This document shows, piece by piece, positions 10,052 to 16,856 of a DNA stretch of 44,145 bases. The stretch lies in NCBI RefSeq assembly GCF_000314995.1, contig NZ_BAEO01000049.1, forward strand, positions 1 through 44,145, given 5' to 3'. The notes under the pieces were generated by a model, which did not search any database, was not told the origin of the DNA, and was given only the letters and a program-made list of their open reading frames with translations. This stretch comes from Paraglaciecola arctica BSs20135. Its GTDB lineage: Bacteria > Pseudomonadota > Gammaproteobacteria > Enterobacterales > Alteromonadaceae. Position numbers and translations under genes: made by a program. The stretch's first letter is position 1. Each line of letters starts with the position of its first letter.

Positions 10052-10876
10052 TTAATCTTCTTTGTGTAAATGCACATCCATCTGTGGGAAAGGTATAGAA
10101 ATACCTTCAGCATCAAAACGCAACTTAACCGCTTCATTAAAGTCGAATTTCACTGCCCAATAATCTGCCGAAGCAACCCAAGGACGTACGACAAAATTAA
10201 CACTGCTATCAGCTAATTCTGCCACGGCTACTGTAGGTGCCGGATCTTTTAAGATACGCTCATCTGCAGCTACCATTTCTTTCAGTATTTCTTTCGCTTT
10301 TTTCAAATCAGCGTCATAACCAATACCCACAACCATGTCTACGCGGCGAGTCTCTTTAGCAGAGTAATTAGTAATGTTGCCGCCATAAATTGCGCCATTA
10401 GGAATAATGATTTCTTTATTGTCGCCAGTCGTCATTACAGTTGTAAAAATACTGATGCTTTTTACTACGCCCATTGCTCCACCAGCTTCAACAAAATCAC
10501 CAGCTTTAAAGGGTCTAAATACTAGAAGCATGACACCAGCAGCAAAGTTTTGTAACGAACCTTGTAAGGACAAACCAATAGCTAAACCTGCAGCACCCAA
10601 GATGGCGACTAGTGAAGTGGTATCTACGCCAAGCTGATCTAATGATGCAACTATTACAAATAGCATAAGAATAGCGTTAATAATGGCCTTAACGAAATCA
10701 ATTAACATATCGTCGTATTTCGAACGCGCCATCACTTTGCCAAAGACATTAACTAATATGCCTACAATAATTTTACCTATAATGTAAATGACAAGCGCCA
10801 TTACAATATTAATTCCCCAAGGGATTACATAGGTATCCATCATCTGAGACATTTTTTCTGCGTCAAATCCAAACAT
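10052..10876 (-). CDS. mscS: Small-conductance mechanosensitive channel MscS
   Basis: Inner-membrane channel that opens under membrane tension to release solutes in osmotic downshock. The 274-residue protein has three membrane segments (about 20-45, 65-90 and 95-125). The third is the Gly/Ala-packed pore helix AAGLAIGLSLQGSLQNFAAGVMLL, followed by the cytoplasmic beta domain (FRPFKAGDFVEAGGAMGVVKSI, IIIPNGAIYGGNITNYS) and the C-terminal alpha/beta domain. Length and order match E. coli MscS. A strong ribosome site (AAGGAAGG) precedes the ATG. Confidence 0.95.
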   Translation of the reverse strand: MFGFDAEKMSQMMDTYVIPWGINIVMALVIYIIGKIIVGILVNVFGKVMARSKYDDMLIDFVKAIINAILMLFVIVASLDQLGVDTTSLVAILGAAGLAIGLSLQGSLQNFAAGVMLLVFRPFKAGDFVEAGGAMGVVKSISIFTTVMTTGDNKEIIIPNGAIYGGNITNYSAKETRRVDMVVGIGYDADLKKAKEILKEMVAADERILKDPAPTVAVAELADSSVNFVVRPWVASADYWAVKFDFNEAVKLRFDAEGISIPFPQMDVHLHKED

Positions 10877-11101
10877 TCTTCTTCCTTCCTTTTTATTTAT
10901 AAAATATTGCGACCAATAGGATGCCGTTCTGCATACTGCATTTATAATAGATGAAAGGTTTTATTTATCAATAAGACAAAAGTCTACTTTTATTAACTTT
11001 TTTAGCTTTAATTAAAGCCCTTCATATTTTTGTCATCTTGTAAGCTTATCTTTGCGCGGAGTTTAAATTTCCACAAACTCATTGGATAAAATTAATTGTT
11101 T

Positions 11102-11129
11102 TTGAACATAAAAAAATAAGTGCTATAAT
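11102..11129 (+). promoter_or_regulatory. Sigma-70 type promoter for the 56-aa peptide gene
   Basis: A TTGAAC -35 box (11102-11107), a 16-bp spacer and a perfect TATAAT -10 box (11124-11129) lie about 50 bp before the small ORF. The rest of the 300-bp gap between mscS and this ORF (10877-11101) shows nothing else I can support. Confidence 0.7.
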
Positions 11130-11176
11130 ACGGGTCACCGATTTTTGGTGGTCTAATATTTTTAAAGGAATTGAAA

Positions 11177-11347
11177 ATGTTACTAGTCTATTTATTAGTT
11201 ATTTCTTTGGTTTTACTTTTCGCTTTTTCGATGTCTAGAGAAAAAGGGAAAAACACTAAATTTGCTCGAAAAGATGCTAACGCCATAGCACAAAAGCAAG
11301 AGACGACTCAATCTGTTGGTACGTCAGGTGTAATTGAAATTAATTAA
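11177..11347 (+). CDS. Small single-pass membrane protein, 56 aa
   Basis: No family recognised. The ORF begins ATG 11177 behind an AAAGGAA ribosome site, and the TATAAT promoter lies just upstream. Residues 1-18 (MLLVYLLVISLVLLFAFS) form a hydrophobic helix, followed by a basic stop-transfer stretch (MSREKGKNTKFARKD) and a polar Gln/Thr/Ser-rich tail. By the positive-inside rule the tail should be cytoplasmic with the N-terminus out. It sits between the divergent mscS and the downstream rsmE, with a 135-bp gap to rsmE. It is too short for usual ORF calling. The promoter, ribosome site and sensible topology support it as a real gene. Confidence 0.65.
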   Translation: MLLVYLLVISLVLLFAFSMSREKGKNTKFARKDANAIAQKQETTQSVGTSGVIEIN

Positions 11348-11482
11348 GTTATAATTAAAAGCTAGGCGGAATTGAACCATCCGCCGACGCTTAATTTTTT
11401 AATTGTTTATCACAGCTATCCCTTCTTTAAATTTCTATCTGTTGTTACCATTCATCAATCTTGACCTTGACCTAGTGGCAAA

Positions 11483-12211
11483 ATGCGCATCATCAGAATT
11501 TATTACCCTTTCGAATTATCTACTGACTCTTATGTCACTTTGACTGACGATGCCACTAATCATCTTGCTAATGTTTTACGAGCTAAAACTGGACAAGCTG
11601 TGGTGTTGTTCAATGGCGACGGAAACGAATATAGCGCACAGCTATCTGAGGTGGCTAAACGCAAAGTAGTAGCTCATGTCGATTCAAAAATTTCCATCAG
11701 CATTGAGTCGCCTCTAAGTATTCATTTAGGGCAAGGAATATCTAGAGGCGACAGAATGGAATGGGTGATCCAAAAGTCGATAGAATTAGGTGTTACAGAA
11801 ATTACTCCACTTATCACCGAACGCTGCGGGGTAAAACTAGGTAAAGAGAGATGGTCTAAAAAGCATGAGCAATGGCAAAAATTGGCGATAGCAGCCTGCG
11901 AGCAATGTGGCAGAAACGTACTACCAATATTACATGCACCTAGTTCATTCGCTGACTGGGTAAATTTATCCACTAACCAAGTCCGTCTTACTTTACACCC
12001 AAGAGCCGATAAAGCCTTTAGACATGTGCCCATGCCTCCTGCTGGAGCTAGATTGTTGATTGGACCTGAAGGTGGTTTTTCAGAGCAAGAAATTTATCAA
12101 ACTGAACAAAACGGTTTTCAAACCATACAACTTGGGCCAAGAGTTTTACGTACAGAAACAGCTGCGATCGCCGCTATATCTGCTTTGCAGGCAATACACG
12201 GGGATCTATAA
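11483..12211 (+). CDS. rsmE: 16S rRNA (uracil-1498-N3)-methyltransferase
   Basis: Methylates N3 of U1498 in helix 44 of 16S rRNA, using S-adenosylmethionine. The 242-residue length is normal for the family. An N-terminal PUA-like domain (MRIIRIYYPFEL...HLANVLRAKTGQAV) precedes a SPOUT/trefoil-knot methyltransferase domain. The knot signatures LLIGPEGGFSEQEI and LGPRVLRTETAAIAAISAL lie near the C-terminus. The usual downstream partner gshB is absent. No strong ribosome site precedes the ATG; the start is chosen by homology of the first residues. Confidence 0.95.
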   Translation: MRIIRIYYPFELSTDSYVTLTDDATNHLANVLRAKTGQAVVLFNGDGNEYSAQLSEVAKRKVVAHVDSKISISIESPLSIHLGQGISRGDRMEWVIQKSIELGVTEITPLITERCGVKLGKERWSKKHEQWQKLAIAACEQCGRNVLPILHAPSSFADWVNLSTNQVRLTLHPRADKAFRHVPMPPAGARLLIGPEGGFSEQEIYQTEQNGFQTIQLGPRVLRTETAAIAAISALQAIHGDL

Positions 12212-12295
12212 AAAGTCAGGGGAATTTACAATTGACCAAAATATGATTTCAGCAAATTTTTAAATCAAGGCTTGAATATTTTTGCTCTTAAAACT

Positions 12296-12326
12296 AAAAA
12301 TGCCTGCTAAATTAGCAGGCATTTTT
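12296..12326. terminator. Bidirectional terminator between rsmE and serA
   Basis: AAAAATGCCTGCT-aaatt-AGCAGGCATTTTT is a 13-bp perfect stem with A and T tracts on both sides, lying between two convergent genes and serving both. Confidence 0.93.
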
Positions 12327-12346
12327 AATTTTAGGCTGTGCTTAAA

Positions 12347-13576
12347 TTAATGCAAAATTCTGGTTTTAATTGTGCCATCAATTTTTTGTAGTTCCACAAA
12401 TGCCTCATCTGCATGGTCAGTTTCAACATCAATCACTACATAACCAATATTTTCGTTAGTTTGTAGATACTGCGCAGCAATATTCAAACCTTTCTGAGCG
12501 AAGGCTTGGTTAATTTGTGTTAACACTCCCGGTATATTTCTATGAATGTGCAACAAACGTGAGCGCCCAGCTTGTGCAGGCAAAGATACTTCAGGGAAAT
12601 TTACGGCCGACAAAGTCGAACCATTATCACTGTACTTAGCTAACTTACCGGCCACTTCGATACCAATATTTTGCTGTGCTTCTTGAGTACTTCCACCTAC
12701 ATGGGGAGTCAGGATAACATTGTCAAACTGAGTCAGTGGTGATTCAAAAAGATCGGCGTTAGACTTAGGCTCTACTGGGAAAACATCGATAGCAGCACCG
12801 GCTAACTTACCACTTTTCAAGGCATCAACCAGAGCATCTATATCAATAACTGTACCTCTAGCAGCATTCATAAGTATGGCGCCATCTTTCATCATGCCTA
12901 ACTCTTTAACACCAATCATGTTTTGCGTTTGTGCAGTCTCAGGTACGTGAAGGGTGACCACATCAGAGGTGTTTAACAATTGTTTTAAGGTTTTGCTTTG
13001 TGTTGAGTTACCCAAAACCAATTTATCTTCAATATCAAAAAACTGTACTCGCATACCAAGGTGCTCAGCCAAAATGCTCAATTGAGTACCAATATGCCCA
13101 TAACCAATAATACCCAAGGTTTTGCCTCGAGCTTCAAAAGATCCAACCGCACTTTTATCCCAAATGCCTTTATGGGCCTTGGCATTTTTTGCTGGCACAC
13201 CACGCAACAGCAAAATAATTTGCGCAAGCGCCAGCTCTGCCACCGAACGAGTATTCGAAAACGGGGCATTAAAAACTGGGATCCCACGTTTTTGCGTAGC
13301 CGCTAAATCTACTTGGTTAGTACCAATACAAAAACAGCCAACTGCAACTAGCTTATTGGCCGCTGCAATTACATTCTCATTTAACTGAGTTCTGGAGCGG
13401 ATCCCCACAAAATGCACGTTTTTAATTTTAGCGATCAATTCATCTTCTGGAAGTGATGTTTTCAGATATTCAATGTTTTCATAACCACTAGCATGAAGGG
13501 TATCTAAGGTACTTTGGTGTAGACCTTCAAGTAGTAATATTTTGATTTTTTCTTTTGGCAACGACACTTTGCTCAT
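12347..13576 (-). CDS. serA: D-3-phosphoglycerate dehydrogenase
   Basis: First step of serine synthesis: oxidises 3-phosphoglycerate to 3-phosphohydroxypyruvate with NAD. The 409-residue protein has the substrate domain halves, the NAD-binding GIIGYGHIGTQL, the catalytic Arg region LMNAARGTVIDIDAL and the His loop LTPHVGGSTQEAQ. A C-terminal ACT domain (about 335-409, LLHIHRNIPGVLTQINQAF) is the serine feedback site in the E. coli-type enzyme. An upstream in-frame ATG at 13588 exists, but the start at 13576 (MSKVSLPKEKIKILLLEG) matches E. coli SerA and has a GGAAAA ribosome site. A MetJ-like operator precedes it. Confidence 0.97.
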   Translation of the reverse strand: MSKVSLPKEKIKILLLEGLHQSTLDTLHASGYENIEYLKTSLPEDELIAKIKNVHFVGIRSRTQLNENVIAAANKLVAVGCFCIGTNQVDLAATQKRGIPVFNAPFSNTRSVAELALAQIILLLRGVPAKNAKAHKGIWDKSAVGSFEARGKTLGIIGYGHIGTQLSILAEHLGMRVQFFDIEDKLVLGNSTQSKTLKQLLNTSDVVTLHVPETAQTQNMIGVKELGMMKDGAILMNAARGTVIDIDALVDALKSGKLAGAAIDVFPVEPKSNADLFESPLTQFDNVILTPHVGGSTQEAQQNIGIEVAGKLAKYSDNGSTLSAVNFPEVSLPAQAGRSRLLHIHRNIPGVLTQINQAFAQKGLNIAAQYLQTNENIGYVVIDVETDHADEAFVELQKIDGTIKTRILH

Positions 13577-13611
13577 GAGATTTTCCACGTGGCTAGATTA
13601 ATATTAATATG

Positions 13612-13635
13612 AGACATCTGGACGTCTATTCGCTG
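13612..13635 (-). promoter_or_regulatory. Putative MetJ operator upstream of serA
   Basis: Tandem 8-mers AGACATCT, GGACGTCT and a degenerate ATTCGCTG (plus-strand reading) start 36 bp upstream of the serA start. The GGACGTCTA core is identical to that before metK, and both follow an AGAC[GA]T[TC]T unit. Two near-consensus met boxes in tandem at a promoter position are good evidence for a MetJ site, but regulation is inferred. Confidence 0.6.
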
Positions 13636-13817
13636 ATGAAAATAGCAGAAATTGACTCATTTAGAAAGGCTATTATGGCTATTGCTTATGCTCTAAGTGT
13701 TTAACAAACTAACTTAGCACCCTTAAAATTATCTCGTTTTCCAATGCTGTGGGTTTGCTATAGTTGAAGCAGCAACCTTTAATGGTTTTATAAAGCCATA
13801 AATCGAGGAGAATGGTA

Positions 13818-14369
13818 GTGGCAATTACACACTTCAAAAGCTTATTTAGTGAATATCATCATGGTCCAACTTCATATATACATATGTTATCTAAACCTAT
13901 TGCAGAACCTCGGGATACCGCAATTCACCAAGATGATATAGACAAGTTAAAACAGGCAATGACCCAATCCGTAAAAAAAATGAGTTCAAAGCTGGCTTTT
14001 TACGGCAGTCACAACACAGATAAAGCTTTGCAACTAAATCACCTTGCTTATTATATGAAACAGAATGTTTATTTTGTCGACTGTAAACATTTGGTCGAAA
14101 AATATATTGGAGAAACCGAAAAAAACTTATCAAAGCTCATAGCTCAGGCTGGATCAGAGAGCTGGATATTATTCTTTGATGAAGCTGATGCTTTGTTTGG
14201 TAGACGCTCTACAGTTAAAGATGCTCATCACAAATATGCCAATCAAGAAGTCAGTTATTTGTTCAAACGTTTATCCCAATACCCAGGATTATCAATACTT
14301 TCGCTGACAAAAAAATCTAAGCTAGAAAATATTCAATATGTCGTTGATAGTGTTATCTGTTTTCGTTGA
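13818..14369 (+). CDS. Degenerate AAA-family ATPase-like protein (Walker A lost)
   Basis: Relative of single-domain AAA ATPases of the FtsH/spastin-like kind. The second region of homology is well kept: VEKYIGETEKNLSKLIAQA, Walker B ILFFDEADALFGRRS and VKDAHHKYANQEVSYLFKRL. The position of Walker A reads YGSHNTDKA instead of GPPGTGKT. The sensor-1 Asn is replaced (ILSLTKKSK) and the FLRR arginine-finger stretch is missing before the short end VVDSVICFR. The product is thus probably unable to hydrolyse ATP. An ATG at 13812 is only one base from the AGGAG; the GTG at 13818 has a 7-base spacing and is preferred (183 aa; 185 aa from the ATG). It converges with the WYL gene, with 7 bp between stops. 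Confidence 0.8.
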   Translation: MAITHFKSLFSEYHHGPTSYIHMLSKPIAEPRDTAIHQDDIDKLKQAMTQSVKKMSSKLAFYGSHNTDKALQLNHLAYYMKQNVYFVDCKHLVEKYIGETEKNLSKLIAQAGSESWILFFDEADALFGRRSTVKDAHHKYANQEVSYLFKRLSQYPGLSILSLTKKSKLENIQYVVDSVICFR

Positions 14370-14376
14370 ATTTGGT

Positions 14377-15282
14377 TTAAGCAATTCCTGGAGCCAAAGA
14401 GATATTTTCTATTAATTTGATAACCTCTGGGTTAGCAAGTGCCAACTGACATCCTAGATGTAACTCGCTATGATCCACTGAGCAATCCACCTGCCATTGC
14501 CTTAATACATAAGCAGCAACGGCCGCTCTTAGTTGTATCGAAAGTTTCCCATCCGACATATTATAATCCATCTCAATCGCTCGCGGCTGCTTAATCTTAG
14601 GATGGGGTACAAGTTCAATATCCACTATTTGTTGCCATTGCTGATCATAAGGACTAGCTTCATGTACATGCACCGGCCCTTGGATCAGATCCACATAAGT
14701 AAAACGAGTGCACACAAAATCGCGAAAACTATTGTGTTTTCGATCATAAGCACGCACATGCCAGCGATGGCCATTGTTGACAATTGAGTGAGGCACTATT
14801 GCTCTTTCTGTTTCACCCGAAGACACTGACACATAACCACACTTAACCCCTTGTTTATTATGGATAGCACGCATAATACTGGCAATAATGGCGACATTTG
14901 GATGGATCAGCCTGACCGCATCAAAACACTGCTCTGAGGGCTGTACGCCAGTAGAAATTCCATTGCCAAATCCACGACTGAGGGAAGTCAAAATCACCTC
15001 TGGATCATGTTTAAATATTGATTGAAAATCATCAGTGCGATGATAACTTTTAGTTTGATGTCGCAAAATAAGATTATCAGGGGCAAGCTCTTTATAAGTA
15101 CTAAAGTCCCGAGTACTTGCAGCTAAACCTGTTTTAAAACGTTGGATCAGATCTGTACGAGCAACATGACCAAAAAATTGCAAACTAAAATCAATAAATG
15201 CTAAACGGTCTTTTTGAGCATGGGTTAACTCTGCGAGTTTTTTATTGATTTGAGTTTCAATTAAATTGTTTTGGTATTCCAT
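14377..15282 (-). CDS. WYL-domain transcriptional regulator, BrxR/CapW type
   Basis: Predicted DNA-binding repressor. The 301-residue protein has an N-terminal winged helix-turn-helix (about 20-80: AFIDFSLQFFGHVARTDLIQRF...TRDFSTYKELAPDNL). A WYL ligand-sensing domain follows (about 125-205, with RAIHNKQGVKCGYVSVSSGE, IVPHSIVNNGHRWHVRAYDRK and FRDFVCTRF). The C-terminal dimerisation region ends in VAAYVLRQWQVDCSVDHSE...LAPGIA. This architecture and these motifs are those of BrxR (BREX) and CapW (CBASS) regulators, but no BREX or CBASS gene is in the window. A perfect palindrome lies upstream, between it and a divergent 73-aa gene. The family assignment is strong; the regulated genes are unknown. 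Confidence 0.85.
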   Translation of the reverse strand: MEYQNNLIETQINKKLAELTHAQKDRLAFIDFSLQFFGHVARTDLIQRFKTGLAASTRDFSTYKELAPDNLILRHQTKSYHRTDDFQSIFKHDPEVILTSLSRGFGNGISTGVQPSEQCFDAVRLIHPNVAIIASIMRAIHNKQGVKCGYVSVSSGETERAIVPHSIVNNGHRWHVRAYDRKHNSFRDFVCTRFTYVDLIQGPVHVHEASPYDQQWQQIVDIELVPHPKIKQPRAIEMDYNMSDGKLSIQLRAAVAAYVLRQWQVDCSVDHSELHLGCQLALANPEVIKLIENISLAPGIA

Positions 15283-15336
15283 CTGGATAGACTCATAATG
15301 ACTAGATGTAGCTAGACTAAATCAGTCCGCCAAACA

Positions 15337-15357
15337 ATGCAATCATTATGATTGCAT
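15337..15357. promoter_or_regulatory. Perfect 21-bp palindrome, likely operator of the WYL regulator
   Basis: Two 10-bp arms (ATGCAATCAT and ATGATTGCAT) flank a single central T with no mismatch. The site lies 54 bp before the WYL start and 25 bp before the divergent 73-aa gene, in a 100-bp intergenic region. BrxR/CapW proteins bind inverted repeats before their own genes, so autoregulation and control of the divergent gene is the natural reading. Confidence 0.65.
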
Positions 15358-15382
15358 CTAAAGAAACAGAATCGAGAATATA

Positions 15383-15604
15383 ATGACCGACAAATTAAAC
15401 ACCGACGCGCTTATGGCACTAAAAATAGCTTTTAGCTATATGCCAAAGGCTATTGAAGTCACTAAATATGAATATGGTGATCGCTATCAGACCGTATTGA
15501 ACCACATACAAACAGTGCGAGAAATGCTGTTAATTAATGACGTTGATCCAGACGAGGTATCTGGTGAAATAGACCCAGATAATACGCCAAATTCTAGTTA
15601 TTAA
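15383..15604 (+). CDS. Small acidic hypothetical protein, 73 aa
   Basis: No family recognised. The protein is soluble with no signal peptide: an amphipathic N-terminal half (LMALKIAFSYMPKAIEVTKYEYGDRYQTVLNHIQTVREMLLIND, residues 10-53) likely to be two helices, then an acidic, proline-containing tail (VDPDEVSGEIDPDNTPNSSY). It is divergent from the WYL regulator and shares its palindromic operator region. It is separated by 6 bp from the convergent SCO1 gene. A GAG-containing leader is a weak ribosome site. Confidence 0.65.
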   Translation: MTDKLNTDALMALKIAFSYMPKAIEVTKYEYGDRYQTVLNHIQTVREMLLINDVDPDEVSGEIDPDNTPNSSY

Positions 15605-15610
15605 GATCAC

Positions 15611-16300
15611 TCAATGGTTATGCATTTCTGCTTTAAGGGTCTCAATATCTGCAATCAAATAACTTACGGACGCACTATTTAGACCATTATATATGCCACG
15701 TATATGTCGATTTTGGTCGATAAGCAGCAGACTTTCTGTATGTAAAAAATCATCGGTTTTTTGGATATTACCTAAATCTTCACTAGCAAAATAGGCACTT
15801 TTAGCTAGTGAATAAATCGTTTCTCTATCACCCGTAGCTAAATGCCATTTTCCAGTGACTATGCCATTTTCGTTAGCGTATTTTTTTAAAGTATCAACCG
15901 TATCTGTATTAGGCCTAATTGAATGTTGAAGAATTTTCACATCAGCATCATTAAGGAATTTTTGCTGTACTTTGTTAAGTTTAGTTCTGATCGAAGGGCA
16001 AATTCCGGGGCAAGTACTAAAGAAAAAACCTGCTACATAAATTTTATTTTCGAAGATTTTTTCACTGACTTCTTTGCCATCCTGATCCATAAAACTAAAG
16101 GATGGAATACGATGAAAATCTTCAAGCTTTGTACTATTAGTCTCTAACCAATGAGGTGTAAATTCTGCACTATTGTAATAAGGCAAACTGTCAGATGCTT
16201 GTGCTACTGAAACTGCCAACAAAAATAAAACACTAGAGAGTATTATTTGCTTGAAGTTGATAGTACTCAGGAGTGATAACCTCGTCTTTGAGCCCAACAC
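15611..16300 (-). CDS. SCO1/SenC family copper-binding protein
   Basis: Thioredoxin-fold periplasmic protein of the SCO family, which delivers copper to cytochrome oxidase or acts in redox defence. The copper motif CPGICPS (CxxxC), the preceding VAGFFFSTC strand and the distal ligand His in DFLHTESLLLIDQ are all present. A signal peptide (about NFKQIILSSVLFLLAVSVAQA) precedes the mature part. The start is uncertain because the frame overlaps the MORN gene's 3' end. The ATG at 16324 gives a long pre-sequence, the GTG at 16300 is used here, and a CTG at 16270 has a GAGG nine bases upstream and gives an ideal signal peptide. Third gene of the YHYH-MORN-SCO operon. Confidence 0.88.
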   Translation of the reverse strand: MLGSKTRLSLLSTINFKQIILSSVLFLLAVSVAQASDSLPYYNSAEFTPHWLETNSTKLEDFHRIPSFSFMDQDGKEVSEKIFENKIYVAGFFFSTCPGICPSIRTKLNKVQQKFLNDADVKILQHSIRPNTDTVDTLKKYANENGIVTGKWHLATGDRETIYSLAKSAYFASEDLGNIQKTDDFLHTESLLLIDQNRHIRGIYNGLNSASVSYLIADIETLKAEMHNH

Positions 16301-16856
16301 AATTATTTGCTTTTCTAAGTCCATAAATCCGCCCGTTTTTATATTCAAAATTGGAAAATAACTTACCATTTTCACGCCAAGCTTGTTGCAACCCAATAGG
16401 TTTACCTGCGTGATAATTAAACTTCTTAAACTTTGCACCACTGCGATACCAACGTTTGCCTACCCCTTCAGTTTTGCCTTTTACATAGAAAAAGTCGGAT
16501 CGAAGGTTACTATTGGACCACCAAGTCTTAGTTACACCGTCTCGAACGCCCGCAGCATAAAATGACTCATAACCCAGCAACCCATTGGCAAACCACTTTT
16601 TAGAGTAGCCCTGACGCCTACCATTAACAAACTGGTCTGCTGTAGCGACTTTTCCAGAGTCGTGGTAACTCAACATTTCGCCAGTAAAAGGTTTATTTTG
16701 GTATACACGCTGACCCTGCTGGTTAATTGATATTTCCGATTTGCCGATAACCAATTGTGCCGGAGATATAAATTCAACAGTCGTAGTGATGGCCGCCACG
16801 ACCACCAACAAACAAAAAAGCAGCGCTATTACACTAGGTTTGTTAGTTAATAGCAC
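16233..16856 (-). CDS. MORN-repeat protein with N-terminal membrane anchor
   Basis: The 207-residue protein begins with a hydrophobic segment (residues 9-27, VIALLFCLLVVVAAITTTV) that should export or anchor it. It then carries about five MORN-variant repeats between residues 55 and 185, recognisable as KPFTGEMLSYHDSGK, GRRQGYSKKWFANG, GVRDGVTKTWWSNSN, GKTEGVGKRWYRSG, GKPIGLQQAWRENGK and GRIYGLRKANNC. Such YwqK-like repeat proteins have no established general function. The start overlaps the YHYH stop by 14 bp, and the 3' end overlaps the start region of the SCO gene, which argues for translational coupling. Confidence 0.82.
   Translation of the reverse strand: MLLTNKPSVIALLFCLLVVVAAITTTVEFISPAQLVIGKSEISINQQGQRVYQNKPFTGEMLSYHDSGKVATADQFVNGRRQGYSKKWFANGLLGYESFYAAGVRDGVTKTWWSNSNLRSDFFYVKGKTEGVGKRWYRSGAKFKKFNYHAGKPIGLQQAWRENGKLFSNFEYKNGRIYGLRKANNCVGLKDEVITPEYYQLQANNTL

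Noticed and set aside
11135-11151. A CACC...GGTG hairpin in the leader of the 56-aa gene as a possible riboswitch.
   Set aside because: Only four base pairs and no recognisable aptamer.
13782-13799. A small hairpin (ATGGTTT...AAAGCCAT) in the leader of the AAA-like gene.
   Set aside because: The short, AT-rich stem contains a G-T pair and is within what chance gives at this base composition.
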